Below, in pieces: positions 50,363-59,357 of a stretch of DNA of 64,000 bases. Position numbers and translations under genes: made by a program. The notes beneath the pieces were generated by a model, which did not search any database, was not told the origin of the DNA, and worked only from the letters and a program-made list of their open reading frames with translations. Within the stretch, counting starts at the first letter, position 1. Each line of letters begins with the position of its first letter. Source of the stretch: Gryllotalpicola ginsengisoli DSM 22003 (GTDB taxonomy: Bacteria > Actinomycetota > Actinomycetes > Actinomycetales > Microbacteriaceae); assembly GCF_000419445.1 (NCBI RefSeq), contig NZ_AULK01000001.1:862862-926861 (forward strand), in the 5' to 3' direction.

Positions 50363-51747
50363 GTTCCCGACGCTACACGCTCGAGCAGGACCAGCGTCTC
50401 GAAGTGCGTCGTGTGCGGGAACATGTCGAACAGCTGCGCGCGCACCGGTCTCAGGCTCGGCATCGCGGCGAGGTCGCGGGCGAGCGAGACGGCGTTGCAG
50501 CTCGAGTACAGCACCCGCGGCACCCCGCTCGACTCGAGCCAGCCGGCGAGCTCGGGGCCGATGCCGCGGCGAGGCGGGTTCACGATCACGAGATCGGGGG
50601 CTCGGTCTCCATTCACGGCTTCGCCGTGAGTCGACCGGCGTGAGCCGGCTTCGCCGTGAGTCGACCAGCGCGAGCCGGCTTCGCCGTGAGTCGACCAGCG
50701 TGGGCCGGCTTCGCCGTGAGTCGACCAGCGTGGGCCGGCTTCGCCGTGAGTCGACCAGCGTGGGCCGGCTTCGCGCGCCCAGGCGGTGGCGTCGGCCGCG
50801 ATGAACTCGGCGTCGACGCCGGCGACGGATGCTGCGCGCCGGGCGCTCTCGACGGCGTCGGGGCTGAGCTCGACGCCGGTGAGGTGGGGGCGGGGGCTTC
50901 GAGACGGCCGCTGCGCGGCCTCCTCAGCCGACGAAGGAGAGGACTGCGCGGCCTCCTCAGCCAGCAGGGCGGCGACGTGGAGGGCGAAGCCGCCGACGCC
51001 GCAGTAGAGGTCCCAGACCGTGCGCGGGGCGGACTCGGCGGCCCAGGCGGCGCCGGTGCGGTAGAGCTGCGCGGCGATGCCCTCGTTGGTCTGCACGAAG
51101 CTCTTCGGCAGCAGCTCGAGCGTCACATCTCCCGTGGGGAGCTCGAGGGTGCTGCGCTCGGTGAGGACGATCTCCTCCTCCCCCTCGAGCACGGCCTTGT
51201 GTTCCGGCAGCAGGTTCGCCGTGACGACGACGGCCTGCGGCACGCGCTCGAGGAGCGCCGGCAGGTGTTTGCGCAGCCGGGGCAGCGACTCCGTCGAGCG
51301 CAGCACGAAGCGCACCATGAGCTCGGCGCGCGACGAGGCCGTGACGATCAGGTGCTTGAGCTCGCCGCGGCGGGCCGGCACGTCGTAGGGCACGATCCGG
51401 GCGAGCGTGATGAACGCGGCGAGGTCGGGCAGCACCGCCGTGATCGCAGGAGCGACGATGGGGCAGCCTTCCAGATCGACGCCGCGGCCATCGTGGTCGA
51501 GGATGCCGAGGGTCGGGGCATCCGTCGTGCCGGCCACGACCATCTTGGCCTTCGTGCGGAACCCGCCCACCGCGCTCGCGACGGGCGGCAGCCACGCGAT
51601 GTCTCCGAACGGGTCGAGCAGCTCGCGGGCGCGGGCCTGCTTGCCGGCCAGCTGGTCGTCGTAGGGGACGTCGAGCAGCGTGCAGGACCGGCAGGCGCCG
51701 GCGTCGAAGTAGGCGCAGGAAAGCGCGCGAGACCTACGCGGCTCCAT
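50359..51747 (-). CDS. rlmC: 23S rRNA (uracil-C5) methyltransferase RlmC-like, with two in-frame repeat insertions
   Basis: A SAM-dependent methyltransferase with an N-terminal Fe-S cluster (Cys11, Cys19, Cys22 and Cys95; CAYFDAGACRSC is the RlmC form). The SAM motif is DLYCGVGGFAL near residue 247, NPPRRG near 390, and the catalytic Cys in YSSCNAVSLARDL. At 462 residues it is far longer than the usual about 375-400: residues about 263-289 (AEEAAQ/PSRSPRP) and about 324-382 (five copies of a 10-residue unit like AGPRWSTHGE) are translated intergenic repeats. The start lies inside the end of prs (14-bp overlap). Confidence 0.9.
   Translation of the reverse strand: MEPRRSRALSCAYFDAGACRSCTLLDVPYDDQLAGKQARARELLDPFGDIAWLPPVASAVGGFRTKAKMVVAGTTDAPTLGILDHDGRGVDLEGCPIVAPAITAVLPDLAAFITLARIVPYDVPARRGELKHLIVTASSRAELMVRFVLRSTESLPRLRKHLPALLERVPQAVVVTANLLPEHKAVLEGEEEIVLTERSTLELPTGDVTLELLPKSFVQTNEGIAAQLYRTGAAWAAESAPRTVWDLYCGVGGFALHVAALLAEEAAQSSPSSAEEAAQRPSRSPRPHLTGVELSPDAVESARRAASVAGVDAEFIAADATAWAREAGPRWSTHGEAGPRWSTHGEAGPRWSTHGEAGSRWSTHGEAGSRRSTHGEAVNGDRAPDLVIVNPPRRGIGPELAGWLESSGVPRVLYSSCNAVSLARDLAAMPSLRPVRAQLFDMFPHTTHFETLVLLERVASGT
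50611..50774. repeat. 30-bp minisatellite inside rlmC
   Basis: Five 30-bp units (50611, 50641, 50671, 50701 and 50731) and a partial sixth, core GCCGTGAGTCGACCAGCG. The first unit is preceded by GGTCTCCATTCACGG, the border of the palindromic repeat family seen at 43095-43171. The unit length is a multiple of three, so the frame is kept. Confidence 0.92.
50896..50962. repeat. Second repeat insertion inside rlmC
   Basis: GCTTCGAGACGGCCGCTGCG and two GCGCGGCCTCCTCAGCC cores. It belongs to the same family as the 34-bp units downstream of rplY (39047-39114). Confidence 0.8.
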
Positions 51748-52711
51748 CGAACATCGAGGTGACCGAGCCGTCCTCGAACACCTCGTGGATGGCGCGGGCG
51801 AGCAGCGGGGCGATCGAGAGGACGGTCAGGCGGTCCCAGCGCTTCTCGGGCGGCAGCGGCAGCGTGTCGGTGACGACGACCTCGTCGATGAACTCGCTCT
51901 GCAGGATCTCCACCGCCGGGTCGCTGAACACGGCGTGCGTCGCGGCGACGACGACGCCCGTCGCGCCGCTGTCCTTCAGAGCCTCGGCGGCCTTCACGAT
52001 GGTGCGGCCCGAGTCGATCATGTCGTCGACGAGCAGGCAGACCCGGCCGCGCACGTCGCCGACGATCTCGTGCACCGAGACGTCGTTGTGCACCTTCGGG
52101 TCGCGGCGCTTGTGGATGATCGCGAGCGGCGCGCCGAGCTTGTCGCTCCAGGCATCCGCCACCTTGACCCGGCCCATGTCGGGCGAGACGACGGTGAGCG
52201 TCTCGGGGTCGAGCGACCTCTGGAAGTGCTGCAGGAGCACCGGCATCGCGAACAGGTGGTCGACCGGGCCGTCGAAGAAGCCCTGGATCTGCGCGGCGTG
52301 GAGGTCGACCGACATGATGCGGTCGGCGCCGGCCACCTTGAACATGTCGGCGACGAGGCGGGCCGAGATGGGCTCGCGGCCGCGGCCCTTCTTATCCTGC
52401 CGGGCGTAGGGGTAGTAGGGGGCGACGACGGTGATGCGCTTGGCGCTGGCGCGCTTGGCCGCGTCGACCATGATGAGCTGCTCCATGAGCCACTCGTTGA
52501 TGGGGCGGGTGTGCGACTGGATGACGAAGATGTCGGCGCCGCGCACGCTCTCCTCGAAGCGGGTGTACACCTCGCTGCCGGCGAAGGTGCGGATATCGGT
52601 GGGCAGCAGCTCGATCTCGAGCTCGCGGGCGACGTCTTCGGCGAGTCCGGGGTGCGCCCGCCCTGACACGAGCACGAGCCGCCGTTGACCTGTCGCCTTG
52701 ATTCCCGACAC
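51734..52711 (-). CDS. prs: Ribose-phosphate pyrophosphokinase
   Basis: Makes PRPP from ribose 5-phosphate and ATP for nucleotide, His and Trp synthesis. The 325-residue product has RRLVLVSGRAHPGLAEDVA, the ATP-loop PYYPYARQDKKGRGREPISA, VDLHAAQIQGFFD and the PRPP-binding VCLLVDDMIDSGRT. GTG 52711 is preceded by AGGAGGG; upstream in-frame codons belong to the end of glmU. It lies 13 bp after glmU and overlaps rlmC. Confidence 0.95.
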   Translation of the reverse strand: MSGIKATGQRRLVLVSGRAHPGLAEDVARELEIELLPTDIRTFAGSEVYTRFEESVRGADIFVIQSHTRPINEWLMEQLIMVDAAKRASAKRITVVAPYYPYARQDKKGRGREPISARLVADMFKVAGADRIMSVDLHAAQIQGFFDGPVDHLFAMPVLLQHFQRSLDPETLTVVSPDMGRVKVADAWSDKLGAPLAIIHKRRDPKVHNDVSVHEIVGDVRGRVCLLVDDMIDSGRTIVKAAEALKDSGATGVVVAATHAVFSDPAVEILQSEFIDEVVVTDTLPLPPEKRWDRLTVLSIAPLLARAIHEVFEDGSVTSMFDGAA

Positions 52712-52724
52712 CGACTCTGCCCTC

Positions 52725-54179
52725 CTAGTCCTGAGCGTGCTCAGAACCGATCGCCTGTTGCGCAGCCAGATCGGCCGCGCTCCCGGGTCGATGGGTGTGC
52801 ACCCAGCCGTCCAGGTTCCGCTGCGGAGCCACGTCGATCGCGAGCGCACCCGCCGGCACATCCTTGCGGATCGTCGTGCCTGCGCCCGTGTAGGCTCCGT
52901 CCCCAATCCTAACCGGCGCGACGAACACGTTGTGCGCGCCGGTCTTGACCGCCGCCCCGATCACGGTGCGGTGCTTGTCCACCCCGTCGTAGTTGGCGGT
53001 GATGCCGCCGGCGCCGATGTTGGCCCCCGCACCGATCTCGGCGTCGCCGATGTAGCTGAGGTGCGGCACCTTGGCGCCCGCGCCGATGCGCCCGTTCTTC
53101 ACCTCGACGAAGGTGCCGATCTTGCCGTCCGGGCCGAGTTCCGCGCCGGGCCTGAGGTACGCGAACGGGCCGACGGATGCTCCGTCTCCGATGACCGCCA
53201 GGGTGGCATCCGTTCTCGTCACCGTCGCCCCCCTGCCCACCTCGGTGTCGGTGAGCGTCGAGTCGGGGCCGACGGTCGCGCCCTCGGCGACCACGGTGGC
53301 GCCCTTGAGCTGGGTGCCGGGCAGGATCGTGACGTCGGGCTCGAGCCGCACCTGCAGGTCGATCCAGGTGGTCTCGGGATCCTGGATCGTCACCCCCGCC
53401 AGCTGCCATCCGCGCACGATCAGCGCGTTGAGCCGGGCTGCGGCGGCGGAGAGCTGGGCGCGGTCGTTGACGCCCTCGAGCTTCCAGCTGTCGGGGGTGG
53501 GCACGGCCGAGACGTCCATGCCCGCCTCGCGCAGCGCGCCGATCACGTCGGTGAGGTACTTCTCGCCCTGCGCGTTCGCGACGGTCAGGCTCGCGAGCTG
53601 GTCGCGCAGCGCATTCACGCCGAACACGTAGACGCCCGAGTTGATCTCGTCGATGGCGCGCTCGGCCTCGCTCGCGTCCTGGTGCTCGACGATGCGCTGC
53701 AGCGCCCCCTCGGCGTCGCGGACCACGCGCCCGTAGCCGGTCGGGTCGGGAACGGTCGTGGAGAGCAGGGTGCCGGCCGCGGCGGACGCGCGGTGCGCCT
53801 CGAGCAGCCGGGCGAGGGTGTCGGCGTCGAGCAGCGGCACGTCGCCGGAGAGCACGAGCAGGTCGCCGTCGAAGCCGGCGGGGATGGCGGCGACGGCCTG
53901 CTCGACGGCGCGGCCGGTGCCGGGGATCTCGTCCTGGTCGACGATCACGGCGGTCGGCGCGAGCTCGGTCGCGGCGGCGGCGACGCGGTCGCGCTCGTGC
54001 CGCACCACGACGAGCAGGTGCGCCGCGTCGAGCGCCTGCGCCGTGTGCAACACGTGGCCGATGAGCGGCAGCCCGGCGAGCTCGTGCAGCACCTTCGGCG
54101 TCGCGGACCTCATGCGCGTGCCCTGACCGGCTGCGAGGACGACGATGGCGAGGCGGGAGTCGGTCACGCAGGCAATCAT
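52725..54179 (-). CDS. glmU: Bifunctional GlmU: GlcN-1-P acetyltransferase / UDP-GlcNAc pyrophosphorylase
   Basis: Makes UDP-GlcNAc for peptidoglycan. The 484-residue product has the N-terminal uridyltransferase (VVLAAGQGTRMRSATPKVLH, SGDVPLLDADTL, YGRVVRD, EINSGVYVF) and the C-terminal left-handed beta-helix with hexapeptide repeats and active-site stretches VEVKNGRIGAGAKVPHLSY and GITANYDGVDKHRT. ATG 54179 follows GGAGATGGA; GTG 54167 is the alternative. The glmU-prs order is conserved in actinobacteria. It diverges from the DJ-1 gene. Confidence 0.95.
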   Translation of the reverse strand: MIACVTDSRLAIVVLAAGQGTRMRSATPKVLHELAGLPLIGHVLHTAQALDAAHLLVVVRHERDRVAAAATELAPTAVIVDQDEIPGTGRAVEQAVAAIPAGFDGDLLVLSGDVPLLDADTLARLLEAHRASAAAGTLLSTTVPDPTGYGRVVRDAEGALQRIVEHQDASEAERAIDEINSGVYVFGVNALRDQLASLTVANAQGEKYLTDVIGALREAGMDVSAVPTPDSWKLEGVNDRAQLSAAAARLNALIVRGWQLAGVTIQDPETTWIDLQVRLEPDVTILPGTQLKGATVVAEGATVGPDSTLTDTEVGRGATVTRTDATLAVIGDGASVGPFAYLRPGAELGPDGKIGTFVEVKNGRIGAGAKVPHLSYIGDAEIGAGANIGAGGITANYDGVDKHRTVIGAAVKTGAHNVFVAPVRIGDGAYTGAGTTIRKDVPAGALAIDVAPQRNLDGWVHTHRPGSAADLAAQQAIGSEHAQD

Positions 54180-54285
54180 TCCATCTCCGGCTGGGCACAC
54201 TTTCCGATGGGCCCCGATCGGCCGGGGCTGTTCGAGGCCCGGCCGGGGAACCGTTCGAGGACTGTTCGAGGGAAAGGAGCTGGAC

Positions 54286-54867
54286 ATGGCCGAACTGAAC
54301 GGCAAGAAGGTGCTCATCATCTCGACCAACTACGGCACCGAGCGCGACGAGCTCCAGGTGCCGCTCGAGGGGCTGCAGAAGCTCGGCGCGGAGGTGACCG
54401 TCGCCGCGCCGAACCCGGAGGAGATCCGCACCCGGATCATGGACGACGCGGAGGGGCCGCACGTGCTGCCCGACGCCACCTTCGCCGATGTGCACACCTC
54501 GCAGTACGACGTGCTGGTGGTGCCCGGCGGCACGCTGAACGCCGACACCCTGCGCGGCGACGAGAATGCGCGCCGCATCGCGACCGAGTTCGCCGCGGCC
54601 GGCAAGCCCATCGCGGCGATCTGCCACGCACCGTGGCTGCTGGTCGACACCGGGCTCGCCCGCGGCAAGCGGCTGACCTCGTACAAGTCGCTGTCGACCG
54701 ACGTCAAGAACGCCGGCGGCGACTGGGTCGACGCGCCGCTCGTGCGCGACGACTCCGACGGCTGGACGCTGATCACCTCGCGCTTCCCCGACGACCTGTC
54801 CGAGTTCGTGCCGGCGATCGCGCGCGAGCTCGTGGGTCAGGGCAGCGCGCAGCCGGTGAGCGGATAG
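54286..54867 (+). CDS. DJ-1/PfpI family protein
   Basis: A 193-residue protein of the DJ-1/PfpI superfamily, type 1 glutamine amidotransferase fold. The nucleophile Cys113 is in AAICHAPWLLVD followed by His114, and LVVPGGTLNADTLR provides the oxyanion region. The form matches the PfpI/YhbO subgroup linked to stress and to removal of glyoxal-type damage; activity is debated. AAAGGAG precedes ATG 54286. Three direct GTTCGAGG repeats lie upstream (54228-54270). Confidence 0.9.
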   Translation: MAELNGKKVLIISTNYGTERDELQVPLEGLQKLGAEVTVAAPNPEEIRTRIMDDAEGPHVLPDATFADVHTSQYDVLVVPGGTLNADTLRGDENARRIATEFAAAGKPIAAICHAPWLLVDTGLARGKRLTSYKSLSTDVKNAGGDWVDAPLVRDDSDGWTLITSRFPDDLSEFVPAIARELVGQGSAQPVSG

Positions 54868-54892
54868 CCCGCCTGCGGCCCTCTCGGCGGCG

Positions 54893-55603
54893 TCAGCCGA
54901 GCGCTCGGAGCAACCCGACCACCACGTCGGCCGAGCGCTCGGCGGCGCCGTCGACGTGCGTCAGGAACTCCGTGCCGTCGGGCGCGCACAGGTCGCTGAT
55001 CGCCCGCACCGACACGAACGCCTGCCCGTGCGTGTGCGCGAACTGCGCGATCGCGGCCGATTCCATGTCGACGGCGACCACGTCGGGGAAGTCCTCGCGG
55101 AACTTCAGCGCACGCTTCTCCGTCACGAACACCTCGCTCGATCCGACCACGCCCGTGCCGACGTCGTCGCCGTGCGGTGCGGCGATCGCCCGGGCGGTCA
55201 GTTCCTCGTCGCCCGCGTAGTGCTCGGGCATGCCCGGAACCTGGCCGAGCGAGTAGCCGAAGGCCGTGGCATCCGCGTTCATGTTCACGTACCGCTCGCC
55301 CACGACCACGTGCCCCACCCGGATGCCCGAGGCGAGCCCGCCCGCCGTGCCGGCGCTGATCAGGGGCACGGATGCGCCGAAGGTGTAGAACGCGTACGCG
55401 GCGGCCGCCGTCGCATTGGCGAAGCCGATGCCGCTGCGGATCAGCGCGACGGGGATTCCGTCGATGACCAGGTCGCGCCGCATGCCGTGGCCCCGCTCGC
55501 GGGCGAAGGTCTCGCCGTGATGCTCGGCGCGGTCGAGGAAGGGCTGCGCCTCCTCCTCCATCGCGACGAGGATCGCGGCGCGCGGCGCGGGCGCGTCGGT
55601 CAC
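54893..55603 (-). CDS. mtnN: 5'-methylthioadenosine/S-adenosylhomocysteine nucleosidase
   Basis: Cleaves adenine from S-adenosylhomocysteine and methylthioadenosine, giving S-ribosylhomocysteine for LuxS. The 236-residue product has [18 protein letters not shown] at its start, the phosphorylase-like [30 protein letters not shown] with the catalytic Glu region, and [12 protein letters not shown] with the catalytic Asp. GTG 55603 overlaps the luxS stop as GTGA, so the two consecutive pathway enzymes are translationally coupled. Confidence 0.92.
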   Translation of the reverse strand: MTDAPAPRAAILVAMEEEAQPFLDRAEHHGETFARERGHGMRRDLVIDGIPVALIRSGIGFANATAAAAYAFYTFGASVPLISAGTAGGLASGIRVGHVVVGERYVNMNADATAFGYSLGQVPGMPEHYAGDEELTARAIAAPHGDDVGTGVVGSSEVFVTEKRALKFREDFPDVVAVDMESAAIAQFAHTHGQAFVSVRAISDLCAPDGTEFLTHVDGAAERSADVVVGLLRALG

Positions 55604-56070
55604 GCCGTGACCTGGGCCCACTCGTCGCGCTTGGCGAGGAAACCGGCGGCGGCCTGCTGCGCGCCCTCGAGCGAGTGATTGGCGCCCCAGCCGCACTGCA
55701 CCTCGTTGGCCGCGGGCACCTCGTCGGCGGTGGTGATGTCGGTCAGGGTCTTCTCGATCAGATCGAGCACCTCCTCATAGGAGGGCTCGCCCTGCAGGAT
55801 CAGGTAGAAGCCGGTCTGGCAGCCCATCGGCGAGAAGTCGACGACCTGCGAGCTGTGATTGCGGCTCTTCTCGGCGAAGAGGTGCTCGACCGAGTGCACG
55901 GTCTTCATGTCGAGGTGGCCGGAGTTGGGCTGGGTGAAGCGCACGTCGTACTTGACGATGACGTCGCCGTGCGGCAGCTGCTTGCGGTCGGCGAGGCGCA
56001 CGTAGGGAGCCTTGACGGTGCGGTGATCGAGGTTGAAGGACTCGACGTTCATGCGGGGCTGATCGGTCAT
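55600..56070 (-). CDS. luxS: S-ribosylhomocysteine lyase LuxS
   Basis: Splits S-ribosylhomocysteine into homocysteine and DPD, the precursor of AI-2. The 156-residue product has the metal site His59-x2-Glu62-His63 in [16 protein letters not shown], the catalytic Cys84 in [11 protein letters not shown], and the third ligand in [14 protein letters not shown] 56070 follows AAGAAT (56077-56082) by 6 nt. It is coupled with mtnN, and the pair forms the two-step SAH recycling route. Confidence 0.96.
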   Translation of the reverse strand: MTDQPRMNVESFNLDHRTVKAPYVRLADRKQLPHGDVIVKYDVRFTQPNSGHLDMKTVHSVEHLFAEKSRNHSSQVVDFSPMGCQTGFYLILQGEPSYEEVLDLIEKTLTDITTADEVPAANEVQCGWGANHSLEGAQQAAAGFLAKRDEWAQVTA

Positions 56071-56139
56071 GCGTCGATTCTTCCAGACCGATGTCATCGG
56101 GGTCTTTGCGCGCCGTGGGAGCGGTGCTAGCTTCCGCTC

Positions 56140-56841
56140 GTGGTACTCGACACCCGAGTCGAGAAAGGCCGTCGCGCTGCGACCCTCGCCGGCGCGCTCA
56201 TCCTCGCGCCCAGCATCCTCGTCGCGGTCGTGTTCGGGGGTGTGCACCTCGTCGTCATTCCTCTCTTCCCCGTCGTCGCCCGGTACTACTTCTCGCAGCA
56301 GGCGGCGACGTTCAGCGCCGAGGACGCAGCGCTGACGGTGCACATCTTCTTCGGCTCGGTGGCGCTCGTCGCGGGGGCCGTCAACATCGTGACGGCGGCC
56401 GCGGACCGGCGGCTGCGTGCGCACCGCGTGATCGGATGGACGTACACCGGCTCGGTGGCGATCTCGGCCGCGTTCGGCATCGTCGTCGCCTTCCATGCTT
56501 ACGCCGGCACGCTGCCGGGCGGGCGCGTCATGGTCACGAGCGGATTCCTCACCCTCGGCGCCACCTGGGTCGTGACGCTCGTCGCCGCCGCGCACGCGAT
56601 GGCCGTGCGCCGCTCGGTGACGGCGCACCGGTTCTGGATGACGGTGAACTTCTCCCTGACCTTCGCGGCGGTCGTGCTGCGGGTGTGGGTCGGCCTGCTG
56701 CTGGTGTTCGGCACCGGCACGTTCGAGCTGCTCTACCCGACGCTCGGATGGCTGGGCTGGGTGCCGAACCTCGTCGTCGGCATCCTCATCGCCCGGCGGC
56801 TGCGCGGCACTGGCCGCCTGGCGGTGCGGGTGCGGCGGTGA
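56140..56841 (+). CDS. DUF2306 family membrane protein
   Basis: A 233-residue membrane protein with about seven helices. The DUF2306 signature is [15 protein letters not shown] near residue 68, [17 protein letters not shown] near residue 92 and [20 protein letters not shown] near residue 165, including the paired histidines typical of haem or lipid-facing sites. The function is unknown. GTG 56140 lies 6 nt after TAGCTT (56128-56133). It diverges from luxS. Confidence 0.85.
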   Translation: MVLDTRVEKGRRAATLAGALILAPSILVAVVFGGVHLVVIPLFPVVARYYFSQQAATFSAEDAALTVHIFFGSVALVAGAVNIVTAAADRRLRAHRVIGWTYTGSVAISAAFGIVVAFHAYAGTLPGGRVMVTSGFLTLGATWVVTLVAAAHAMAVRRSVTAHRFWMTVNFSLTFAAVVLRVWVGLLLVFGTGTFELLYPTLGWLGWVPNLVVGILIARRLRGTGRLAVRVRR

Positions 56842-56866
56842 GGCATCCGTCAGTGCTGCTCGAGCC

Positions 56867-57391
56867 TCAGCGCTCGTGCCACGGCAGCTTCTCGCCCGGA
56901 GCGACCGGGTCGAGCGGGATGACGATCACGGGGCGGTGCTGGCGGTGCGCGAGGTGGACCGCCACCGAGCCGTTGAAGAACTCGTAGGCGCCGGTGCGGA
57001 GGCCGGGCTTGCGGGTGCCGACGACGATCGCATCCGCATCCACTTCGTCGGCGAGTGCGGCGAGTTCGGTGGCCGGCTCGCCGGCGAGTGCGCGCAACGA
57101 GTAAGGGACGCCCGTCGGCTCGACCAGCGACGCGAGGTGATCCGCCGCTGACGCGTCGAACTCTTCGCGCACCTCCTCGCCGAGGTCGGGGTCGATGTCG
57201 AACGCCACGACGGACCCGTCCGGATTGCGGCGCACCTCGTACCTGGCCGGATCGACCGTCGCGATCACGAGCCCGTCGCCGAGCTTCCGGGCCAGCAGGG
57301 CCGCCTCCTGCACGACGTGATCCGGCTGATGCTCCCTGCCCGTGACGACGCCGACGACGAGACACGAGCCATGCGCTGGCTGATCAGACAT
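56867..57391 (-). CDS. Universal stress protein family protein
   Basis: A 174-residue single USP domain: [20 protein letters not shown] at the start, [20 protein letters not shown] (the phosphate-binding Gly region) and [21 protein letters not shown] at the end. The ATP-binding Gly-x2-Gly-x9-Gly-Ser motif is only partly kept. GAAGGAGC precedes ATG 57391. It is downstream of tRNA-Gln on the same strand. Confidence 0.88.
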   Translation of the reverse strand: MSDQPAHGSCLVVGVVTGREHQPDHVVQEAALLARKLGDGLVIATVDPARYEVRRNPDGSVVAFDIDPDLGEEVREEFDASAADHLASLVEPTGVPYSLRALAGEPATELAALADEVDADAIVVGTRKPGLRTGAYEFFNGSVAVHLAHRQHRPVIVIPLDPVAPGEKLPWHER

Positions 57392-57415
57392 CCGAGCTCC
57401 TTCGCTACGGCGAGC

Positions 57416-57450
57416 GTAACGCGGTGCGGGTGCGGGTGCGGGTGCGGGTG
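57416..57450. repeat. Hexanucleotide microsatellite next to tRNA-Gln
   Basis: About five tandem copies of GGTGCG (GTGCGGGTGCGGGTGCGGGT) between the USP start and the tRNA 3' end. Length may vary between strains. Confidence 0.8.
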
Positions 57451-57522
57451 CTCCGCGACCTGGATTCGAACCAGGACTTAACGGCTCCAAAGGCCGTCGT
57501 GCTGCCGTTACACCATCGCGGA
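57451..57522 (-). tRNA. tRNA-Gln (anticodon UUG)
   Basis: A 72-nt cloverleaf: acceptor TCCGCGA with TCGCGGA, D arm TGGTGTAACGGCAGCA, anticodon stem around CTTTGGA (anticodon TTG), T arm TCCTGG/CCAGG around TTCGAAT, discriminator G. CCA is not encoded. Confidence 0.93.
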
Positions 57523-57592
57523 TCGCGCCGGGCCGCTCGCTCGCGGCGCCCCTCAAGTCTGCCAGAGGCGTGGCGCTGGATAGCATGACCCC

Positions 57593-58090
57593 ATGCCGGC
57601 AGAGGACGAGGTCGACCGCATCGTCGAGGCATGGGTGCGCGAGCGCCCCGACCTCGATTTCGCACCGCTGCTGGTGCTCTCGCGGGTCGATCGGCTCTCG
57701 CGGCATCTCGACAACGCGCGCAAGGCGGCGTTCACCCGCTCGAGCCTGCAGTCATGGGAGTTCGACGTGCTCGCGGCGCTGCGCCGGGCCGGCGCTCCGT
57801 ACCAGCTCTCCCCCAAGGCGCTGCTGCAGCAGACGCTGGTGTCCAGCGGCACGATGACGAACCGCATCGACCGGCTCGTCGAGCGCGGATTCGTCGAGCG
57901 GCTGCAGGATCCGGCGGACGGGCGCGGAATCCTGGTGCGGATGACCCGGCAGGGGCTCACTCATGTCGACGCGGCCATCACGCGGCTGGTGGATGCCGAG
58001 GCCGAGATCCTGCGCTCGCTGTCGGTCGCCGATCAGTCCCGGCTCGGAACCCTGCTGCGCAAGCTCACGGTCGGCTTCGACGAGTCGTAA
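57593..58090 (+). CDS. MarR family transcriptional regulator
   Basis: A 165-residue winged-helix regulator: the recognition region LSPKALLQQTLVSSGTMTNR near residues 65-84 and the wing RLQDPADGRGILVRMTRQG (about residues 99-118), between dimerisation helices. ATG 57593 lies 6 nt after TAGCAT. No divergent partner is present, so the target is not obvious. It converges with DAHP synthase across an inverted-repeat gap. Confidence 0.92.
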   Translation: MPAEDEVDRIVEAWVRERPDLDFAPLLVLSRVDRLSRHLDNARKAAFTRSSLQSWEFDVLAALRRAGAPYQLSPKALLQQTLVSSGTMTNRIDRLVERGFVERLQDPADGRGILVRMTRQGLTHVDAAITRLVDAEAEILRSLSVADQSRLGTLLRKLTVGFDES

Positions 58091-58095
58091 GACGT

Positions 58096-58174
58096 CGCAC
58101 GATCCGTCACCGATCGCAGGATCTGTCACCCTGCAGCATGGCGGCGTCGGTGACGAATCGTGCGATCGGTGACG
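58096..58174. terminator. Alternative-hairpin element between MarR and DAHP synthase genes
   Basis: CGCACGATCCGTCACCGA (58096-58113) pairs with 58147-58164 with one mismatch, while the overlapping CGTCACCGATCGCA (58105-58118) pairs perfectly with TGCGATCGGTGACG (58161-58174). The two foldings exclude each other. Probably a bidirectional terminator of the convergent genes. Confidence 0.65.
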
Positions 58175-58186
58175 AACCGCGACGGC

Positions 58187-59257
58187 CTATACGTCGATCG
58201 GCTCCAAGCGTGCCGCGCGCCGGGCGGCGCGGGCCAGGTCGTCGAGGAGCGCCTCGGTGTCGGCCCATCCGATGCACGCGTCGGTGATGGACTGCCCGTA
58301 GGTGAGGCCGTCGAGCCCGGCATCCGTCAGGTCTTGTCTGCCCGGCTCGATGAAGCTCTCGATCATGACGCCCGCGATCGGCTCGCCGTCGGCGATCTGC
58401 GCGGCCAGCTCGTGCGCGACCTCGAGTTGGCGGATGTGGCTCTTGCCGCTGTTGGCGTGGCTGGCGTCGACGATGATGCGCGGGCTGAACCCGGCGCGGG
58501 CGAGCAGGCGGGCGGCGTGGATGACGTTGTTCGTGCCGTAGTTCGGGCCGAACCGGCCGCCGCGCAGGATGATGTGCCCGGCGTCGTTGCCGCGGGTGTT
58601 GACGATGGCGGCGCGGCCGTCCTCGTCGATGCCGAAGAAGGTGTGCTGCTGGGATGCGACGGTGCATCCGTCGATCGCGACCTGCACGTCGCCGTCGGTG
58701 GCGTTCTTGAAGCCGATCGGCATGCCGAGGCCCGAGGCCATCTGGCGGTGGATCTGGCTCTCGGTGGTGCGGGCGCCGATCGCGCCCCAGCTGACGAGGT
58801 CGGCGATGTAGTTGGGGCTGACCGGTTCGAGGAACTCGCAGCCGACGGGCAGGCCCAGCTCCACGATGTCGAGCAGCAGCCGGCGGGCGACCCTGAGGCC
58901 CGTCGAGATGTCGTGCGTGCCGTTCAGGTGCGGGTCGTTGATCAGGCCCTTCCACCCGCCGGTCGAGCGCGGCTTCTCGAAGTAGACGCGCATGACGACG
59001 AGGATGTCGTCTTTGAGGCGCTCGGCGACGGGGGCGAGGCGGCGCGCGTAGTCGAGGGCGGCCTCCGGGTCGTGCACCGAGCAGGGGCCGACGACGACGA
59101 GCAGGCGGTCGTCCTGCTCCTGCATGATCGCGTCGATGGCGGCCCGGTGGGCGGCGATGCCGGCGGCCGCGGCGGCGCTGACGGGCAGCTCGGCCTGAAG
59201 TTCTCGCGGAGTGGGCAGCACCTCGAAGGCGGCCACGTTCAGATCCTTGGTGCTCAT
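58187..59257 (-). CDS. 3-deoxy-7-phosphoheptulonate synthase, class I
   Basis: First committed step of the shikimate pathway: PEP plus erythrose 4-phosphate gives DAHP. The 356-residue product is of the AroFGH type: VVGPCSVHDPEAALDYA, MRVYFEKPRSTGGWKGLIND, GCEFLEPVSPNYIADLVSWG, IGFKNATDGDVQVA and IVDASHANSGK with the metal-binding His. Feedback specificity cannot be read from sequence. GAGGACCC precedes ATG 59257. It stands alone, not in an aro operon. Confidence 0.93.
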   Translation of the reverse strand: MSTKDLNVAAFEVLPTPRELQAELPVSAAAAAGIAAHRAAIDAIMQEQDDRLLVVVGPCSVHDPEAALDYARRLAPVAERLKDDILVVMRVYFEKPRSTGGWKGLINDPHLNGTHDISTGLRVARRLLLDIVELGLPVGCEFLEPVSPNYIADLVSWGAIGARTTESQIHRQMASGLGMPIGFKNATDGDVQVAIDGCTVASQQHTFFGIDEDGRAAIVNTRGNDAGHIILRGGRFGPNYGTNNVIHAARLLARAGFSPRIIVDASHANSGKSHIRQLEVAHELAAQIADGEPIAGVMIESFIEPGRQDLTDAGLDGLTYGQSITDACIGWADTEALLDDLARAARRAARLEPIDV

Positions 59258-59357
59258 GGGTCCTCGATTCCGGCCCGAGATTATCACGCAGGAGGCATTC
59301 GTCCGGGCGCGGCGTGTCTCGCCCGCCGCAGTGCTCCGGGTGCCCACTATGGGGGTC

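Noticed and set aside
50611..50774. Possible CRISPR array or frameshifted pseudogene in rlmC
   Set aside because: The 30-bp units are directly abutting with no spacers, and the rlmC frame is open through the array with motifs intact on both sides.
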